The notes under the pieces are model-generated. The model searched no databases. It was not told where the DNA came from and saw only the letters and a program-made list of their open reading frames with translations. Positions 53,907 to 62,659 of a stretch of DNA of 64,000 bases are shown piece by piece. The stretch covers positions 6,887,001-6,951,000 of the forward strand of contig CP050293.1 of assembly GCA_014189435.1 (NCBI GenBank), read 5' to 3'. Made by a program: the position numbers and the translations under genes. This DNA comes from Mesorhizobium loti (GTDB taxonomy: Bacteria; Pseudomonadota; Alphaproteobacteria; Rhizobiales; Rhizobiaceae). The first letter of the stretch is position 1; each line of letters opens with the position of its first letter.

Positions 53907-55586
53907 TCAGCATTCGCTTCCGGCGGCGAGTAGCGGTGTATCTCCGGGGTGGACTCCGCTGCTCGTTGGACGCGAGAGTTTCGGGATAGCGGCGATCAAC
54001 TCGCGGGTATAGGCCTGCTGCGGCCGATCCAGAACGTCTCCCGTGTTGCCATATTCAACCAGCTTACCGTGCTGCATGACCGCAACCTGTTCACAGAGAT
54101 AACGCACCACGCCCAAATCGTGGGAAATCAGGATCAGCGTCAGCGACAATTCGCGGCGCAGCCGCGCAAAAAGTCCAAGGACCTGGGCCTGGATGGTGAC
54201 ATCCAGAGCGGAGGTGACTTCATCGGCGATCAAAATCTCTGGCTCCAGCGCCAGGGCTCTGGCGATGCCGACGCGCTGCCGCTGGCCGCCGGAAAGTTGC
54301 GTGGTGCGTCGGTCCAGCAGCTGGCGCGGCAATTCCACTTTTTCCATCAGCTCGCGGATCCGCGCCGGAATGTCTCCTTGCGGGCAAATATTCTGTTGCC
54401 GCAGCGGTTCGGCCAGAGTCCGTGCAACCGTAAAGGCCGGATTGAGCGACATGAACGGATCCTGGAACACCATCTGCAGTTTGCGAACCTGCTCCGGCCG
54501 GCGCCGCCTGAGCGCGCGATCGAGCAATTGGCCGTCCACCTCGATCTCACCTTGTTCGGGCTGCACAAGGCCTGCAATGGCCCGGGCGATGGTGCTTTTG
54601 CCGGAACCGGACTCGCCGACAATCCCCAGCGCCCCGCCGCGACGCAGTGCCAGCGAAACATTGTCGACCGCGCGCACGATCAGCGGCGGCTTACGCGTCG
54701 CCCAAGCCGCAAGACTCTGCCCCGGATAGAAGTTCACGCACAGGTTCTTCACCAGCAGATGCGGTTCCGTCGCCACGGGGCGGGCATGCGTGGTTGGCGT
54801 CATCAGCGAGGGTTGGGAAGCGATCAGGCGCTTCGTGTATTCATGGGCGGGGTCACGCAGGATCTGATCGACCGACCCGATCTCCAGCACGGCACCGTCC
54901 TTCATGACGACGACGCGGTCGCACATTTCCGCAATCACGCCAAGGTCGTGAGAGACCAGAATGACCGACAGCTTGCGTTCACGCCGGATGCCGCGGAGCA
55001 GGTCGAGTATCTGAGCTTGCACCGTGACGTCAAGCGCCGTCGTAGGCTCGTCGGCAATCAGCAGTTTCGGTTCGCAGGCAAGGGCCGCCGCGATCATCAC
55101 CCGCTGACGCATGCCACCCGACAGCTCGTGTGGATACGCGCCCGCCCGCCTGGGCGCGTCCTTGATATGCATGTCTTCGAGCAGGCCGATCGCCCGCGCA
55201 TTGGCCTGCCGCCAGGATATGCCCTGATGAACCACCATCGCCTCGCCTACCTGACGCCCAACCGTCATGATCGGATCGAGATGCGTCGACGGATTCTGGA
55301 AGATCATCGCCGCTTGCCCGCCACGCAGCTGGCCCAGCTCGACATCCTTCATGGTGAGGACATTGCTACCCTCGAACATGATCCGGCCCGACTTCACCAG
55401 CGCGTTGCCGGCAATCAGCTTCAGGATGGCTCTGCAGGCCACCGTCTTGCCCGACCCAGATTCACCGACGATCCCGAGGACCTCGCCTTCCTTCAATGAA
55501 AAGCTGACGTCGCGCAGGGCGTGGACGTCGCCAAAATCGGTGGCGAAGTCGATGGTGAGGTTCTCGACGCTGACGAGGTCGCTCAT
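53907..55586 (-). CDS. Dipeptide/oligopeptide ABC transporter ATP-binding protein, fused DppD-DppF
   Basis: 559 residues with two complete ATPase domains. The first has Walker A GESGSGKT near residue 40-47, signature LSGGMRQRVMIAAAL and Walker B LLIADEPTTALD. The second has Walker A GESGSGKS near 325, signature LSGGQRQRVGIARAL and LIADEVTSALD. Oligopeptide-specific linkers follow each (IFQNPSTHLDPIMTVGRQ and FQDPFMSLNPAFTVARTL). One protein therefore supplies both ATP sites. It ends the transport operon read from 58979 and starts 1 bp after the DppC-like permease. Confidence 0.93.
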   Translation of the reverse strand: MSDLVSVENLTIDFATDFGDVHALRDVSFSLKEGEVLGIVGESGSGKTVACRAILKLIAGNALVKSGRIMFEGSNVLTMKDVELGQLRGGQAAMIFQNPSTHLDPIMTVGRQVGEAMVVHQGISWRQANARAIGLLEDMHIKDAPRRAGAYPHELSGGMRQRVMIAAALACEPKLLIADEPTTALDVTVQAQILDLLRGIRRERKLSVILVSHDLGVIAEMCDRVVVMKDGAVLEIGSVDQILRDPAHEYTKRLIASQPSLMTPTTHARPVATEPHLLVKNLCVNFYPGQSLAAWATRKPPLIVRAVDNVSLALRRGGALGIVGESGSGKSTIARAIAGLVQPEQGEIEVDGQLLDRALRRRRPEQVRKLQMVFQDPFMSLNPAFTVARTLAEPLRQQNICPQGDIPARIRELMEKVELPRQLLDRRTTQLSGGQRQRVGIARALALEPEILIADEVTSALDVTIQAQVLGLFARLRRELSLTLILISHDLGVVRYLCEQVAVMQHGKLVEYGNTGDVLDRPQQAYTRELIAAIPKLSRPTSSGVHPGDTPLLAAGSEC

Positions 55587-55587
55587 C

Positions 55588-56439
55588 TCAGGATTCCGTA
55601 TTCAAGAGGCGGGCGAGACCATCAGCGGTCAAGGAGAGGCCGAGCGCCAGAAGGCAGATGGCGATGCCTGGAAAGATCGCAATCCACCAGGCGGTGGTCA
55701 GGTAGGTCTGCCCGTCCGCGATCATGGCGCCCCATTCCGGCGTCGGCGGTTGTACGCCGAGGCCGAGAAAGCCCAATGACGATCCGAGCACGATGGCGAG
55801 CACGGCATCGGTCATGACGAAGACGATCGATGGGACGATGGCATTTGGCAGGATGTGGAACAGCATGATGCGCAAATGGCCAAAACCCATGCCGCGTGCC
55901 GCCAGCACGAAATCGACGCCGCGCAGCACCAGCGCCTGGCTCCGCACAAGTCGTGCATAGCTGACCCAGTTCACCAAGGTGAGCGAGATGAAGTAGCTCT
56001 TGAGGCCAGGCCCCAGCACGGCGACGATGGCGATCACCAGGACGAAATAGGGAAATGATACGGTGACCTCGAGGATGCGCATCAGCGCCGCATCGATCCG
56101 GCCACCCAGATACCCGGCGATGAGGCCGATGATCGTCCCCAGGATGATCGGACCGACCACGCCGAAGAAGGCCATGGCGAGATCGTAGCGTGCGGCAAAC
56201 AGTGTCCGCGCCAGTACATCGCGGCCGATAGCGTCCGTGCCAAACCAATGCACGGCGCCAGGTGGTTTCAGCGCCTGCATCACATCGACCTTGACCGGGT
56301 CGAAATCAGTCAGCACCGGCGCCAGTATGGCCACGACGATCCAGGCCAAGGTGATGGCGCCGCCAATGGCCAAGGTTGCCGGCATCGTCCGGAGTCGCGC
56401 CATGGCCAAGGGGCCGCTGCCCCGCATCACATCGCTCAC
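55588..56439 (-). CDS. Dipeptide-type ABC transporter permease, DppC-like
   Basis: 283 residues from the GTG at 56439, whose first bases overlap the TGA of the DppB-like gene (GTGA); the frame is open to 57156 but that part overlaps the other permease gene. The DppC N-terminal FGTDAIGRDVLARTLFAARYDL motif and the EAA-type loop in ARGMGFGHLRIMLFHILPNAIVPSIVFV are clear. Six or so hydrophobic segments are seen. It pairs with the DppB-like permease. Confidence 0.9.
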   Translation of the reverse strand: MSDVMRGSGPLAMARLRTMPATLAIGGAITLAWIVVAILAPVLTDFDPVKVDVMQALKPPGAVHWFGTDAIGRDVLARTLFAARYDLAMAFFGVVGPIILGTIIGLIAGYLGGRIDAALMRILEVTVSFPYFVLVIAIVAVLGPGLKSYFISLTLVNWVSYARLVRSQALVLRGVDFVLAARGMGFGHLRIMLFHILPNAIVPSIVFVMTDAVLAIVLGSSLGFLGLGVQPPTPEWGAMIADGQTYLTTAWWIAIFPGIAICLLALGLSLTADGLARLLNTES

Positions 56440-57374
56440 AATTCCACCCGTGGATCGAGAATGGCGGTCAAGATGTCGACGGCAAAATTCGAAATGACGA
56501 CACCTACGGCAAGCAGCAGGGCCACTGCCTGGACAACGAACTGGTCGTGCGTGAGAACGCCGCGGATGAGCAGGTTGCCGAGCCCTGGAATATTGAAGAC
56601 ATTTTCGACAACGACCGTCCCGCCGATCAGGAAGGCGACCACGACGCCCAGCAGATTGACTGTCGGCAACAGGGAATTCCAGAACACATGCCGGGAAAAG
56701 ATGTAGCTTTCCGGCAGGCCCCTGGAGCGGCAGGCGATCGCGTAGTCCTTGTCCAGCTGTTGAATGAAGGTCGCGCGCAGATTGCGGGCGAGGATCGGCG
56801 TCACCCCGATACCGATCGTCAGGGCTGGCAGGAACAGATGCCATAGATTGTTGATAAAGGTCGGTCCGTATCCGGATACGGGGAAGATCTTCAGCCGTAG
56901 GCAGAAGCCCATGATCAGCAGCAGGCCGACAAAATAGGACGGCACGCCGACGCCCGCAACGCAGACAAGACGGATGAGATGATCGATCCACCGTCCGCGC
57001 TGCCGGGCAGCGGTGACCGCGAGCGCGAATGTCAACAGCAGCGAGATGACGAGGCCATAAAGGATCAAGAAAACCGTTGGCGCGATCCGTGCCACGATGA
57101 CGCCACTGACGGGGCCGCGAAAGGCAATCGACTGACCGAAATCGCCACGCAGGCAATTCAACACATAGTAGAAATACTGCACGGGGACGGGCTGATCGAG
57201 ACCGTATCGCGCCCGCACGAACTCGATCGTCTCCTGACTGGCCTTGGGACCAAGCATGAGGCGAACCGGATCGCCGGGCGTCATTTGCAGCAGCAGGAAG
57301 GTGATCACGCTGATACCCAGCAGCACGGGTATCAACTGTATCGGCCGCCTGAGCACGAAGGAGAATCGATTCAT
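56436..57374 (-). CDS. Dipeptide-type ABC transporter permease, DppB-like
   Basis: 312 residues starting MNRFSFVLRRPIQLIPVLLGIS. The DppB signature is VITFLLLQMTPGDPVRLMLG near residues 23-42. The EAA loop RNLRATFIQQLDKDYAIACRSRGLPESYIFSRHVFWNSLLPTVN (in parts) is near 207-250. It overlaps the DppC gene by 4 bp. It is the first permease gene after the binding protein gene. Confidence 0.92.
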   Translation of the reverse strand: MNRFSFVLRRPIQLIPVLLGISVITFLLLQMTPGDPVRLMLGPKASQETIEFVRARYGLDQPVPVQYFYYVLNCLRGDFGQSIAFRGPVSGVIVARIAPTVFLILYGLVISLLLTFALAVTAARQRGRWIDHLIRLVCVAGVGVPSYFVGLLLIMGFCLRLKIFPVSGYGPTFINNLWHLFLPALTIGIGVTPILARNLRATFIQQLDKDYAIACRSRGLPESYIFSRHVFWNSLLPTVNLLGVVVAFLIGGTVVVENVFNIPGLGNLLIRGVLTHDQFVVQAVALLLAVGVVISNFAVDILTAILDPRVEL

Positions 57375-57446
57375 GGTTGGGATCCTGGTGTCAAACTGAT
57401 GCGAGGCATGGACGAACTGTCTCGTCCCGCCCCGCGTCTCTGCCGA

Positions 57447-58979
57447 TTAATCCAGGCTTGCCCCGCCGATGGACGAGAACTGCAGGCCGACGTTCAGGAC
57501 CAGTCCTTTCACGCTCGGAGCGTAGGCGTTGAGCCATGTCGGGTGATAGAGCGCCACCTGCGCCACTTCATCGACCACGATCTTCTGGATCTGGGCATAG
57601 AGCTTGGCCCGTTTGGCATTGTCCGCCTCACCCGAGGCTTCATCGATCAGCTTGTTGACCGTTTCGTTGTTGTAGCGGGTGTAATAGGACTTGTTGTCGC
57701 CCGCACCCCAGACGCACCAGCGTAGTGCGTTGTCGGGATCTCGCGTCTCGTTGTACCACCAGTTCATTTCCGCCTGATATTCGCCGTCGGCGAGGCGGGT
57801 CCATGCCTGGGTCGAATCGATCTTGGCAATGTTGACGGTGATGCCGACCTCCGCCAGTTGCGCCTGGATCAGCACGGCCGCCTTTTCCTCGTCGGCACTG
57901 CCGGCATTCTGGATGAGTTCGAAACTGGCTCCGGTCTTGCCGGATTCGGCCAGCAGGGCCTTGGCCTTTTCGACGTCCCGGGCAATGACCGGCAGCGATT
58001 TGTCGAAGTAATCGAGCGTCGGGCTCATGACGGAACTGGCCGGCGTGCCGAGACCCAGCGTCACTGCGGCGTTGATCGCCGTGCGGTCGATGCCATAACT
58101 GACAGCCTGGCAGAATTTGAGGTCGTTGAAGGGTTCTGCCGAATGGTTGATCAGCATGTCGTAGGTGGTGCTTGAAGGTTCAGGGTCGGCCCGGAAGCCG
58201 GCGGCCTTCAATTCGGCCATACGCGGGGCTGGAACTCCGAGGCAGACGTCGAGCTCGCCCGCCTGCAACATCGAGACCCTGGTGTTGTCGTCCGGGACAT
58301 AGCGGAATTCGACGCCGTCGATCTTAGGCTCGCCTTCGCGGTAATAGTGCTCGTTGCGACCAAGGACCACGCGGTCCCCCGGCTTCAATTCGACGAATTT
58401 GAATGGCCCTGACGTGACCGGTGCCTTGGCGAAAGCGTCGTCTCCCATCTTCTCGACCGCTGCCTTCGGCACAATGCCGGTGTTCCAGATTTCGGTCAGC
58501 GTCAGGAAGGGCGTGAATTTGCGATCGAGCGTCATCACCACTGTCTTGGCATCTTTTGCCTCGATCCTGGTCAGGGGCTGGAACGGCGCTGCATAGGCGG
58601 AGTCCTTCTGGAAGCGCATGCGGTTCCAGCTGAACGCTACATCCTCGGCCGTGATCGGCGACCCATCGGAAAATTTGGCCTCGCGCAGGTGGAAGGTGTA
58701 GGTCTTGCCGTCATCCGCGATGTCCCAGCTCTCGGCGAGACCCGGGCCGACTTCGGTGCGATCGGGATTGGCATGCAGCAGGCGCGCATACATCATGCCC
58801 TGAATGAGGATGTCGGCTCCATAAGTGGTCTTGATCGGGTCCAGGGTGAGAACTTCAGACCCATAGCCCATGCGCAGAATCTTGCTGCCATCGGCATTGG
58901 CTCGAAGCAATGTCGCCGGCAATGTCGCGATGCTGAAGCCGGCAAACGCCGCGCTCTTGAGGAATACTCTGCGGTCCAT
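57447..58979 (-). CDS. Peptide/nickel-type ABC transporter substrate-binding protein (SBP family 5)
   Basis: 510 residues from the ATG at 58979, with GGGAGA upstream. The N-terminal MDRRVFLKSAAFAGFSIATLP has an R-R motif typical of Tat-exported binding proteins. The mature chain shows LESPTISYGADI-like ILRMGYGSEVLTLDPIKTTYGAD and GLAESWDIADDGKTYTFHLREAKFSDGSPITAEDVAFSW in parts, the DppA/OppA family signature. It heads the operon with the DppBCDF-type transporter; the amidase 72 bp upstream suggests an amide or peptide-like substrate. Confidence 0.91.
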   Translation of the reverse strand: MDRRVFLKSAAFAGFSIATLPATLLRANADGSKILRMGYGSEVLTLDPIKTTYGADILIQGMMYARLLHANPDRTEVGPGLAESWDIADDGKTYTFHLREAKFSDGSPITAEDVAFSWNRMRFQKDSAYAAPFQPLTRIEAKDAKTVVMTLDRKFTPFLTLTEIWNTGIVPKAAVEKMGDDAFAKAPVTSGPFKFVELKPGDRVVLGRNEHYYREGEPKIDGVEFRYVPDDNTRVSMLQAGELDVCLGVPAPRMAELKAAGFRADPEPSSTTYDMLINHSAEPFNDLKFCQAVSYGIDRTAINAAVTLGLGTPASSVMSPTLDYFDKSLPVIARDVEKAKALLAESGKTGASFELIQNAGSADEEKAAVLIQAQLAEVGITVNIAKIDSTQAWTRLADGEYQAEMNWWYNETRDPDNALRWCVWGAGDNKSYYTRYNNETVNKLIDEASGEADNAKRAKLYAQIQKIVVDEVAQVALYHPTWLNAYAPSVKGLVLNVGLQFSSIGGASLD

Positions 58980-59051
58980 GACAATCTCCCATTTGCGTTG
59001 ATGATGTTCCCGGGCAGTCCATGCTTGTTGGTTCAAGCAGTCTTTGTTCGT

Positions 59052-60494
59052 TCAAACAGTCTTGGTGATGTGGATGGGTGGCTTACGTTCGTGCCAGGCG
59101 TATTCGGCCTCGAGTACCGCACCCAACCGCAGCAGCAGGTCGTCGCGCCCGAATGCGGCGACAAACTGCACTCCGATCGGCAGGCCGTTTTGCGTCCAGC
59201 CGAGCGGCAGGGATATCGCTGGCGATCCGGTGCCGTTGAAGAGCGCGCTGAACGTTTCCTTCGGCGCCAGATCCGCGAACACCGTATCGATGTCGCGGCC
59301 AGCACGATCCGGGTTGTGCGTACCGAGCAGCTCCGGCGAGATCGGACAAGTCGGCGTCACCAGCACGTCATGGACGGCCAGGAATTCGCCGACTGTCCGC
59401 GTGATCTGGTCATAAACAGCGAGAGCCGCGATCAAGCTCGCCGCATCAAGCGTTCGGCCATGGCGATAGACGGCAAGTGTCGTCTGCTGCAGGCAGGCCT
59501 CTTCGACCGGCCGCCGCAGCAGGCCCGCCAACTCGTCGAGCGACTGCGCCGTAGAGGCTGCCCAGATCACTTTCTGTGCCGCCAGATAGCGCTCATAGTC
59601 GAACACGGGACTGGCTTCGACGACCTTGTGGCCCAGTTGCTCCAGCCTCTTGCCCACGTCGAGGACCGTCGCCTTCACCTCGGCGTCGAGCGGATGGCCG
59701 GACCAGGACGTTGTGCACAGGGCAACGCGCAAAGCCTTGGGTGGCGTCTTGATCGCCTGGGCATAGCTGGTGGTTGGATGGACGATCTCATAGCTGTCGC
59801 CGGGAAGCGCGCCAGACCCCAGATCAAGCAAAGCCGCCGTGTCGCGGATCGAGCGTGTCAGCATGAAGGAAATGGCGAGACCCAGCATTGGCGCATTCGA
59901 TTCCGGCGCGCCGCTGATCCGGCCACGGGACGGCTTCAGGCCGACGACACCGCAAAAGGAGGCGGGTGTGCGAATGGAACCACCGCCATCGGCGCCTTGC
60001 GCGAAGGGAACGATGCCGGCGGCAACGGCGGCGGCCGCGCCGCCGCTCGATCCCGAAACACCCCTGCTGGTATCCCAGGGGTTGCGCGTCGCACCGTAGA
60101 GCGAGGATTCGGTTGCCGCCGCGATGCCGAATTCCGACGTGGTGGTACGCCCGACATTGGCAAGGCCGCCGGATCGCATTTTCACCCAGAAGGCGTGATC
60201 GCCGCCCGAGGTGAAGCCCTTGGCGAAAACGCTGCCGAACTCTCCCGGCCGGCCGGCTTCGATGGGGAAATCCTTGGTCAATGTCGGCATGCCATGGAAA
60301 GGTGCCGGCCCTGGACCATCGCCAAGGGCTTCGATCGCATCGGCATAGGTTTCGATCACGGCATTGAGCTGTGGATTGACCTCGGCGATCCCCGAAAGGA
60401 TGCAATTTCCCAGTTCGCGCGGCGTAACCTCCCGCTTGCGCAGAAGCTCGGCCAGACCAAGGCCGTCATGGGCGGCGTATTCCGTCAGCTTCAT
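59052..60494 (-). CDS. Amidase family protein (amidase signature)
   Basis: 480 residues from the ATG at 60494 (an in-frame ATG at 60515 adds seven). The Ser-cisSer-Lys triad is in MPTLTKDFP (Lys near 80) and GVSGSSGGAAAAVAAGIVPFAQGADGGGSIRTPASFCGVVGLKPSRG in parts (near 145-190). The family includes indoleacetamide, nicotinamide, aryl-amide and glutamyl-tRNA amidases; the exact substrate cannot be told. It is followed by the peptide-type transporter operon and preceded by the RpiR regulator, so it probably cleaves the amide that is imported. A direct repeat of about 17 bp (GTTCAAGCAGTCTT...) flanks its stop codon. Confidence 0.88.
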   Translation of the reverse strand: MKLTEYAAHDGLGLAELLRKREVTPRELGNCILSGIAEVNPQLNAVIETYADAIEALGDGPGPAPFHGMPTLTKDFPIEAGRPGEFGSVFAKGFTSGGDHAFWVKMRSGGLANVGRTTTSEFGIAAATESSLYGATRNPWDTSRGVSGSSGGAAAAVAAGIVPFAQGADGGGSIRTPASFCGVVGLKPSRGRISGAPESNAPMLGLAISFMLTRSIRDTAALLDLGSGALPGDSYEIVHPTTSYAQAIKTPPKALRVALCTTSWSGHPLDAEVKATVLDVGKRLEQLGHKVVEASPVFDYERYLAAQKVIWAASTAQSLDELAGLLRRPVEEACLQQTTLAVYRHGRTLDAASLIAALAVYDQITRTVGEFLAVHDVLVTPTCPISPELLGTHNPDRAGRDIDTVFADLAPKETFSALFNGTGSPAISLPLGWTQNGLPIGVQFVAAFGRDDLLLRLGAVLEAEYAWHERKPPIHITKTV

Positions 60495-60540
60495 GCGCTT
60501 GCCCTGACCGTCCACGGTTTCAGCAACGGGTGATGCATCG

Positions 60541-61491
60541 TCATTCTTCGCCTTCTTCCTCTTTGATATGCCGCGCTACGCGCCGTGGCGGTTTGTGGAA
60601 GGTCCGCAGGATCCCGGCGATATCTTCCAGCTCATTCATCCGTGTCTCGGCCGGTTTGCCGAGTTTCTCAGCAACGGAATGCGTCAGCAGGTTCAGCACC
60701 GAACTAATCGCGGCCGTCGAATCCCAGTACAGGTCGACGCGCGTCGATACTTCGAGCGCTAGCTTTGTGTATTCGGATGCCCAATGACTGTATTTATCGG
60801 TAACAATGATCAGCGGAATATTGCGTCGCTTGATTTGAGCGCAAAGCCGGAAGCTCATCGCGGCGTATTCCGCGGTGTCGATCAGCAGGACGCATGAATT
60901 TTCGCCGCCGTCGGTGAGGATTTCCGAGAACGTGCCGCCCAAACCTTCGGCAAAGCGAACACCGCTGCGCACCCAGCGCAGACGCGTCGCGAAATCGAGC
61001 CCCAGTCCCTTCACCGCCTGAAAGCTCACGCAGTTCACGCGGTCGCAGCTGCTGAGCAGATGAACGATTTCGGACCACATTTCGCCCTGGGCAAGGCCAT
61101 AGGCCGCGGCCAAGGCCTGCTGCTCCATCTCCAGGCTGCGAGCCAACCGCTCCTGCTTCTCGCCGCCGATGCGAAAACGCAATTCGGCACTATCCAGGCC
61201 CGGGCTTGTGACTTTCGGCGCGGAGCGCAGGCCACGCTTCATTTCCTTGAGGTCGGTGTAGCCGAGACGCCGCACGAAACGGGTAACACTTGCCTCGCTC
61301 ACACCAGCGCCGGCGGCAATGGTGGCGCCAGTTTCAAAGGGGATGTCATGGAGGTTGGCGAGCAGGTATCGCGCGATTGCTTGCTCGGTCCGGGCGAAAT
61401 CCAGCCACCCCTCACGCAACCTGGCTTCCAGCGCACTGGCCACCTCATTCTCACCAGACACAGCCTTCTTGCTAGGCGCCTTCGTCTTCAT
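60541..61491 (-). CDS. MurR/RpiR family transcriptional regulator
   Basis: 316 residues. The N-terminal HTH_6 domain has EQAIARYLLANLHDIPFETGATIAAGAGVSEASVTRFVRRLGYTDLKEMK in parts (about 38-90). The C-terminal SIS sugar-isomerase-like domain has LSSCDRVNCVSFQAVKGLGLDFATRL and VTDKYSHWASEYTKLALEVSTR. The regulator heads the leftward block and precedes the amidase by 46 bp. It probably senses a phosphorylated or amine-type metabolite and controls the amidase/transport genes. Confidence 0.86.
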   Translation of the reverse strand: MKTKAPSKKAVSGENEVASALEARLREGWLDFARTEQAIARYLLANLHDIPFETGATIAAGAGVSEASVTRFVRRLGYTDLKEMKRGLRSAPKVTSPGLDSAELRFRIGGEKQERLARSLEMEQQALAAAYGLAQGEMWSEIVHLLSSCDRVNCVSFQAVKGLGLDFATRLRWVRSGVRFAEGLGGTFSEILTDGGENSCVLLIDTAEYAAMSFRLCAQIKRRNIPLIIVTDKYSHWASEYTKLALEVSTRVDLYWDSTAAISSVLNLLTHSVAEKLGKPAETRMNELEDIAGILRTFHKPPRRVARHIKEEEGEE

Positions 61492-61603
61492 CGGCTGCAG
61501 CGTCCCAACGACAGGTTCATTTTCGGTCAGGCCGGGAAATGCCGCCCAAAGAAGCGCATTTCATTTCCAGCTTACGGAAGCGACGCTAGCACGCGAAAAC
61601 ACG

Positions 61604-61654
61604 TTGTGAAAGATAAATTTTACAGTTTTGTATTTCGGTATTTTTATTTCACAA
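61604..61654. promoter_or_regulatory. AT-rich inverted-repeat region upstream of the RpiR regulator
   Basis: TTGTGAAA (61604-61611) and TTTCACAA (61647-61654) form an inverted repeat with 35 bases between, in a clearly AT-rich stretch amid GC-rich DNA. It lies about 110 bp upstream of the RpiR start and directly before the bdhA 3' fragment. A promoter/operator role for the leftward block is plausible. Confidence 0.45.
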
Positions 61655-61667
61655 TCGGCCAAATTGA

Positions 61668-61766
61668 GACGAGCTTGCGGCGCTGGCGCCGTTCCTGTGT
61701 TCGGATTCAGCCAAGCAGATCAGCGGTACGACCTTGCCGATGGACGGCGGCTGGACCGCACGTTAG
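61668..61766 (+). pseudogene. Duplicated 3' fragment of a bdhA-like gene
   Basis: These 99 bp match the last 99 bp of bdhA (53792-53890) with 11 mismatches by my count. They encode DELAALAPFLCSDSAKQISG then TTLPMDGGWTAR and a TAG in register. Differences are mostly at third positions, so the fragment came from a functional relative rather than from decay of a recent copy. There is no start or N-terminal part. It marks the right edge of the transporter/amidase block. Confidence 0.85.
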
Positions 61767-61837
61767 AGGGTGGTCTCAACATTTCATTTTCCGGCTGGCG
61801 CCGCCGGGCGCCGGCATGAAGTACTGCGGTCAGGTTC

Positions 61838-62602
61838 ATGAAAATCATCCAGGTCTCTGATCCGCATCTGATGACACCGGGTGGTCTTCTGTACGGCTCC
61901 GATCCGCTCTCCCGGCTGGAAGCCTGCCTTGCCGACATCGGCAGCAATCACGCCGATGCCGAACTGGTGGTGATTTCCGGCGACCTGACCAATGACGGCG
62001 AGCGCGCCGCCTATGCGGCGCTGCGGGAGACGCTGGCAAGGTTCGTTCCGCCCTGCCGGCTGATGCTCGGCAACCATGACGACCGGGCGCTGTTTCTCGA
62101 GATGTTCCCGGAAGTGGTTGCGGAAAACGGTTTCGTCCAGAGCGTCGTCGACAGTGGTGAGGGCCGTCTGATCCTGCTCGACACGCTGGACAGCGGCCAT
62201 GTCGAGGGCAGGCTGTGCGAGGCGCGCCTCGACTGGCTCGACGAAAGGTTACAGGAAGTGCGCGACAGGCCGGTCTTCCTGTTCATGCACCATCCGCCGT
62301 TCCGGATTCACATCCCCGTGCTTGACCGGGTCATGCTCGCCGACGCCGATGCGTTGCACGATGTGCTGCTGCGCCACGGCAATGTCCGTCATATCTTCGC
62401 CGGACACGTCCATCGGCTGATCGCCGGCAGCTGGCGCGGCATTCCGGTGAGCACGCTGCGCAGCACCAACCATCAGACCGCGCTCGATTTTTCGAACAGC
62501 TGGAGCCTTGGCCACGAACCTCCCGCCTATGCCGTGATCCTGATCGATGCGGACGGGGTGGTCGTCCACTTCCACGATTTTCCCACCGGCGCGGCGCAAT
62601 AA
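61838..62602 (+). CDS. Calcineurin-like phosphoesterase, cyclic nucleotide phosphodiesterase (Icc/CpdA)-like
   Basis: 254 residues. All metal motifs are present: IIQVSDPHL near residues 3-11, ISGDLTNDG near 46-54, LGNHDD near 78-83, FMHHPP near 149-154, and FAGHVHR near 187-193. These are the signature of class III phosphodiesterases that hydrolyse cAMP or related phosphodiesters with two metals. It follows the bdhA 3' fragment, which suggests that it was originally next to bdhA. Confidence 0.88.
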   Translation: MKIIQVSDPHLMTPGGLLYGSDPLSRLEACLADIGSNHADAELVVISGDLTNDGERAAYAALRETLARFVPPCRLMLGNHDDRALFLEMFPEVVAENGFVQSVVDSGEGRLILLDTLDSGHVEGRLCEARLDWLDERLQEVRDRPVFLFMHHPPFRIHIPVLDRVMLADADALHDVLLRHGNVRHIFAGHVHRLIAGSWRGIPVSTLRSTNHQTALDFSNSWSLGHEPPAYAVILIDADGVVVHFHDFPTGAAQ

Positions 62603-62659
62603 CACCCGTCACCCACGGCACCAGCTTCTCCGATGCGGTGGACGCGACTTCGAGTGACG

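Noticed and set aside
53949..55499. 516-residue plus-strand frame opposite the ATPase gene
   Set aside because: Antisense shadow of two Walker A/B ATPase domains.
56440..57156. N-terminal extension of the DppC-like permease to 57156
   Set aside because: The extension overlaps the DppB-like gene in another frame and is not permease-like; a GTG at 56439 overlapping the stop of DppB fits the family length.
58689..60533. 614-residue plus-strand frame opposite the amidase and binding protein genes
   Set aside because: Antisense shadow crossing two real genes and the gap between them.
53907..61491. Integrase or transposase in the inserted block
   Set aside because: Every frame is accounted for by transport, amidase and regulator genes; no recombinase motifs are seen, so the mechanism of insertion remains open.
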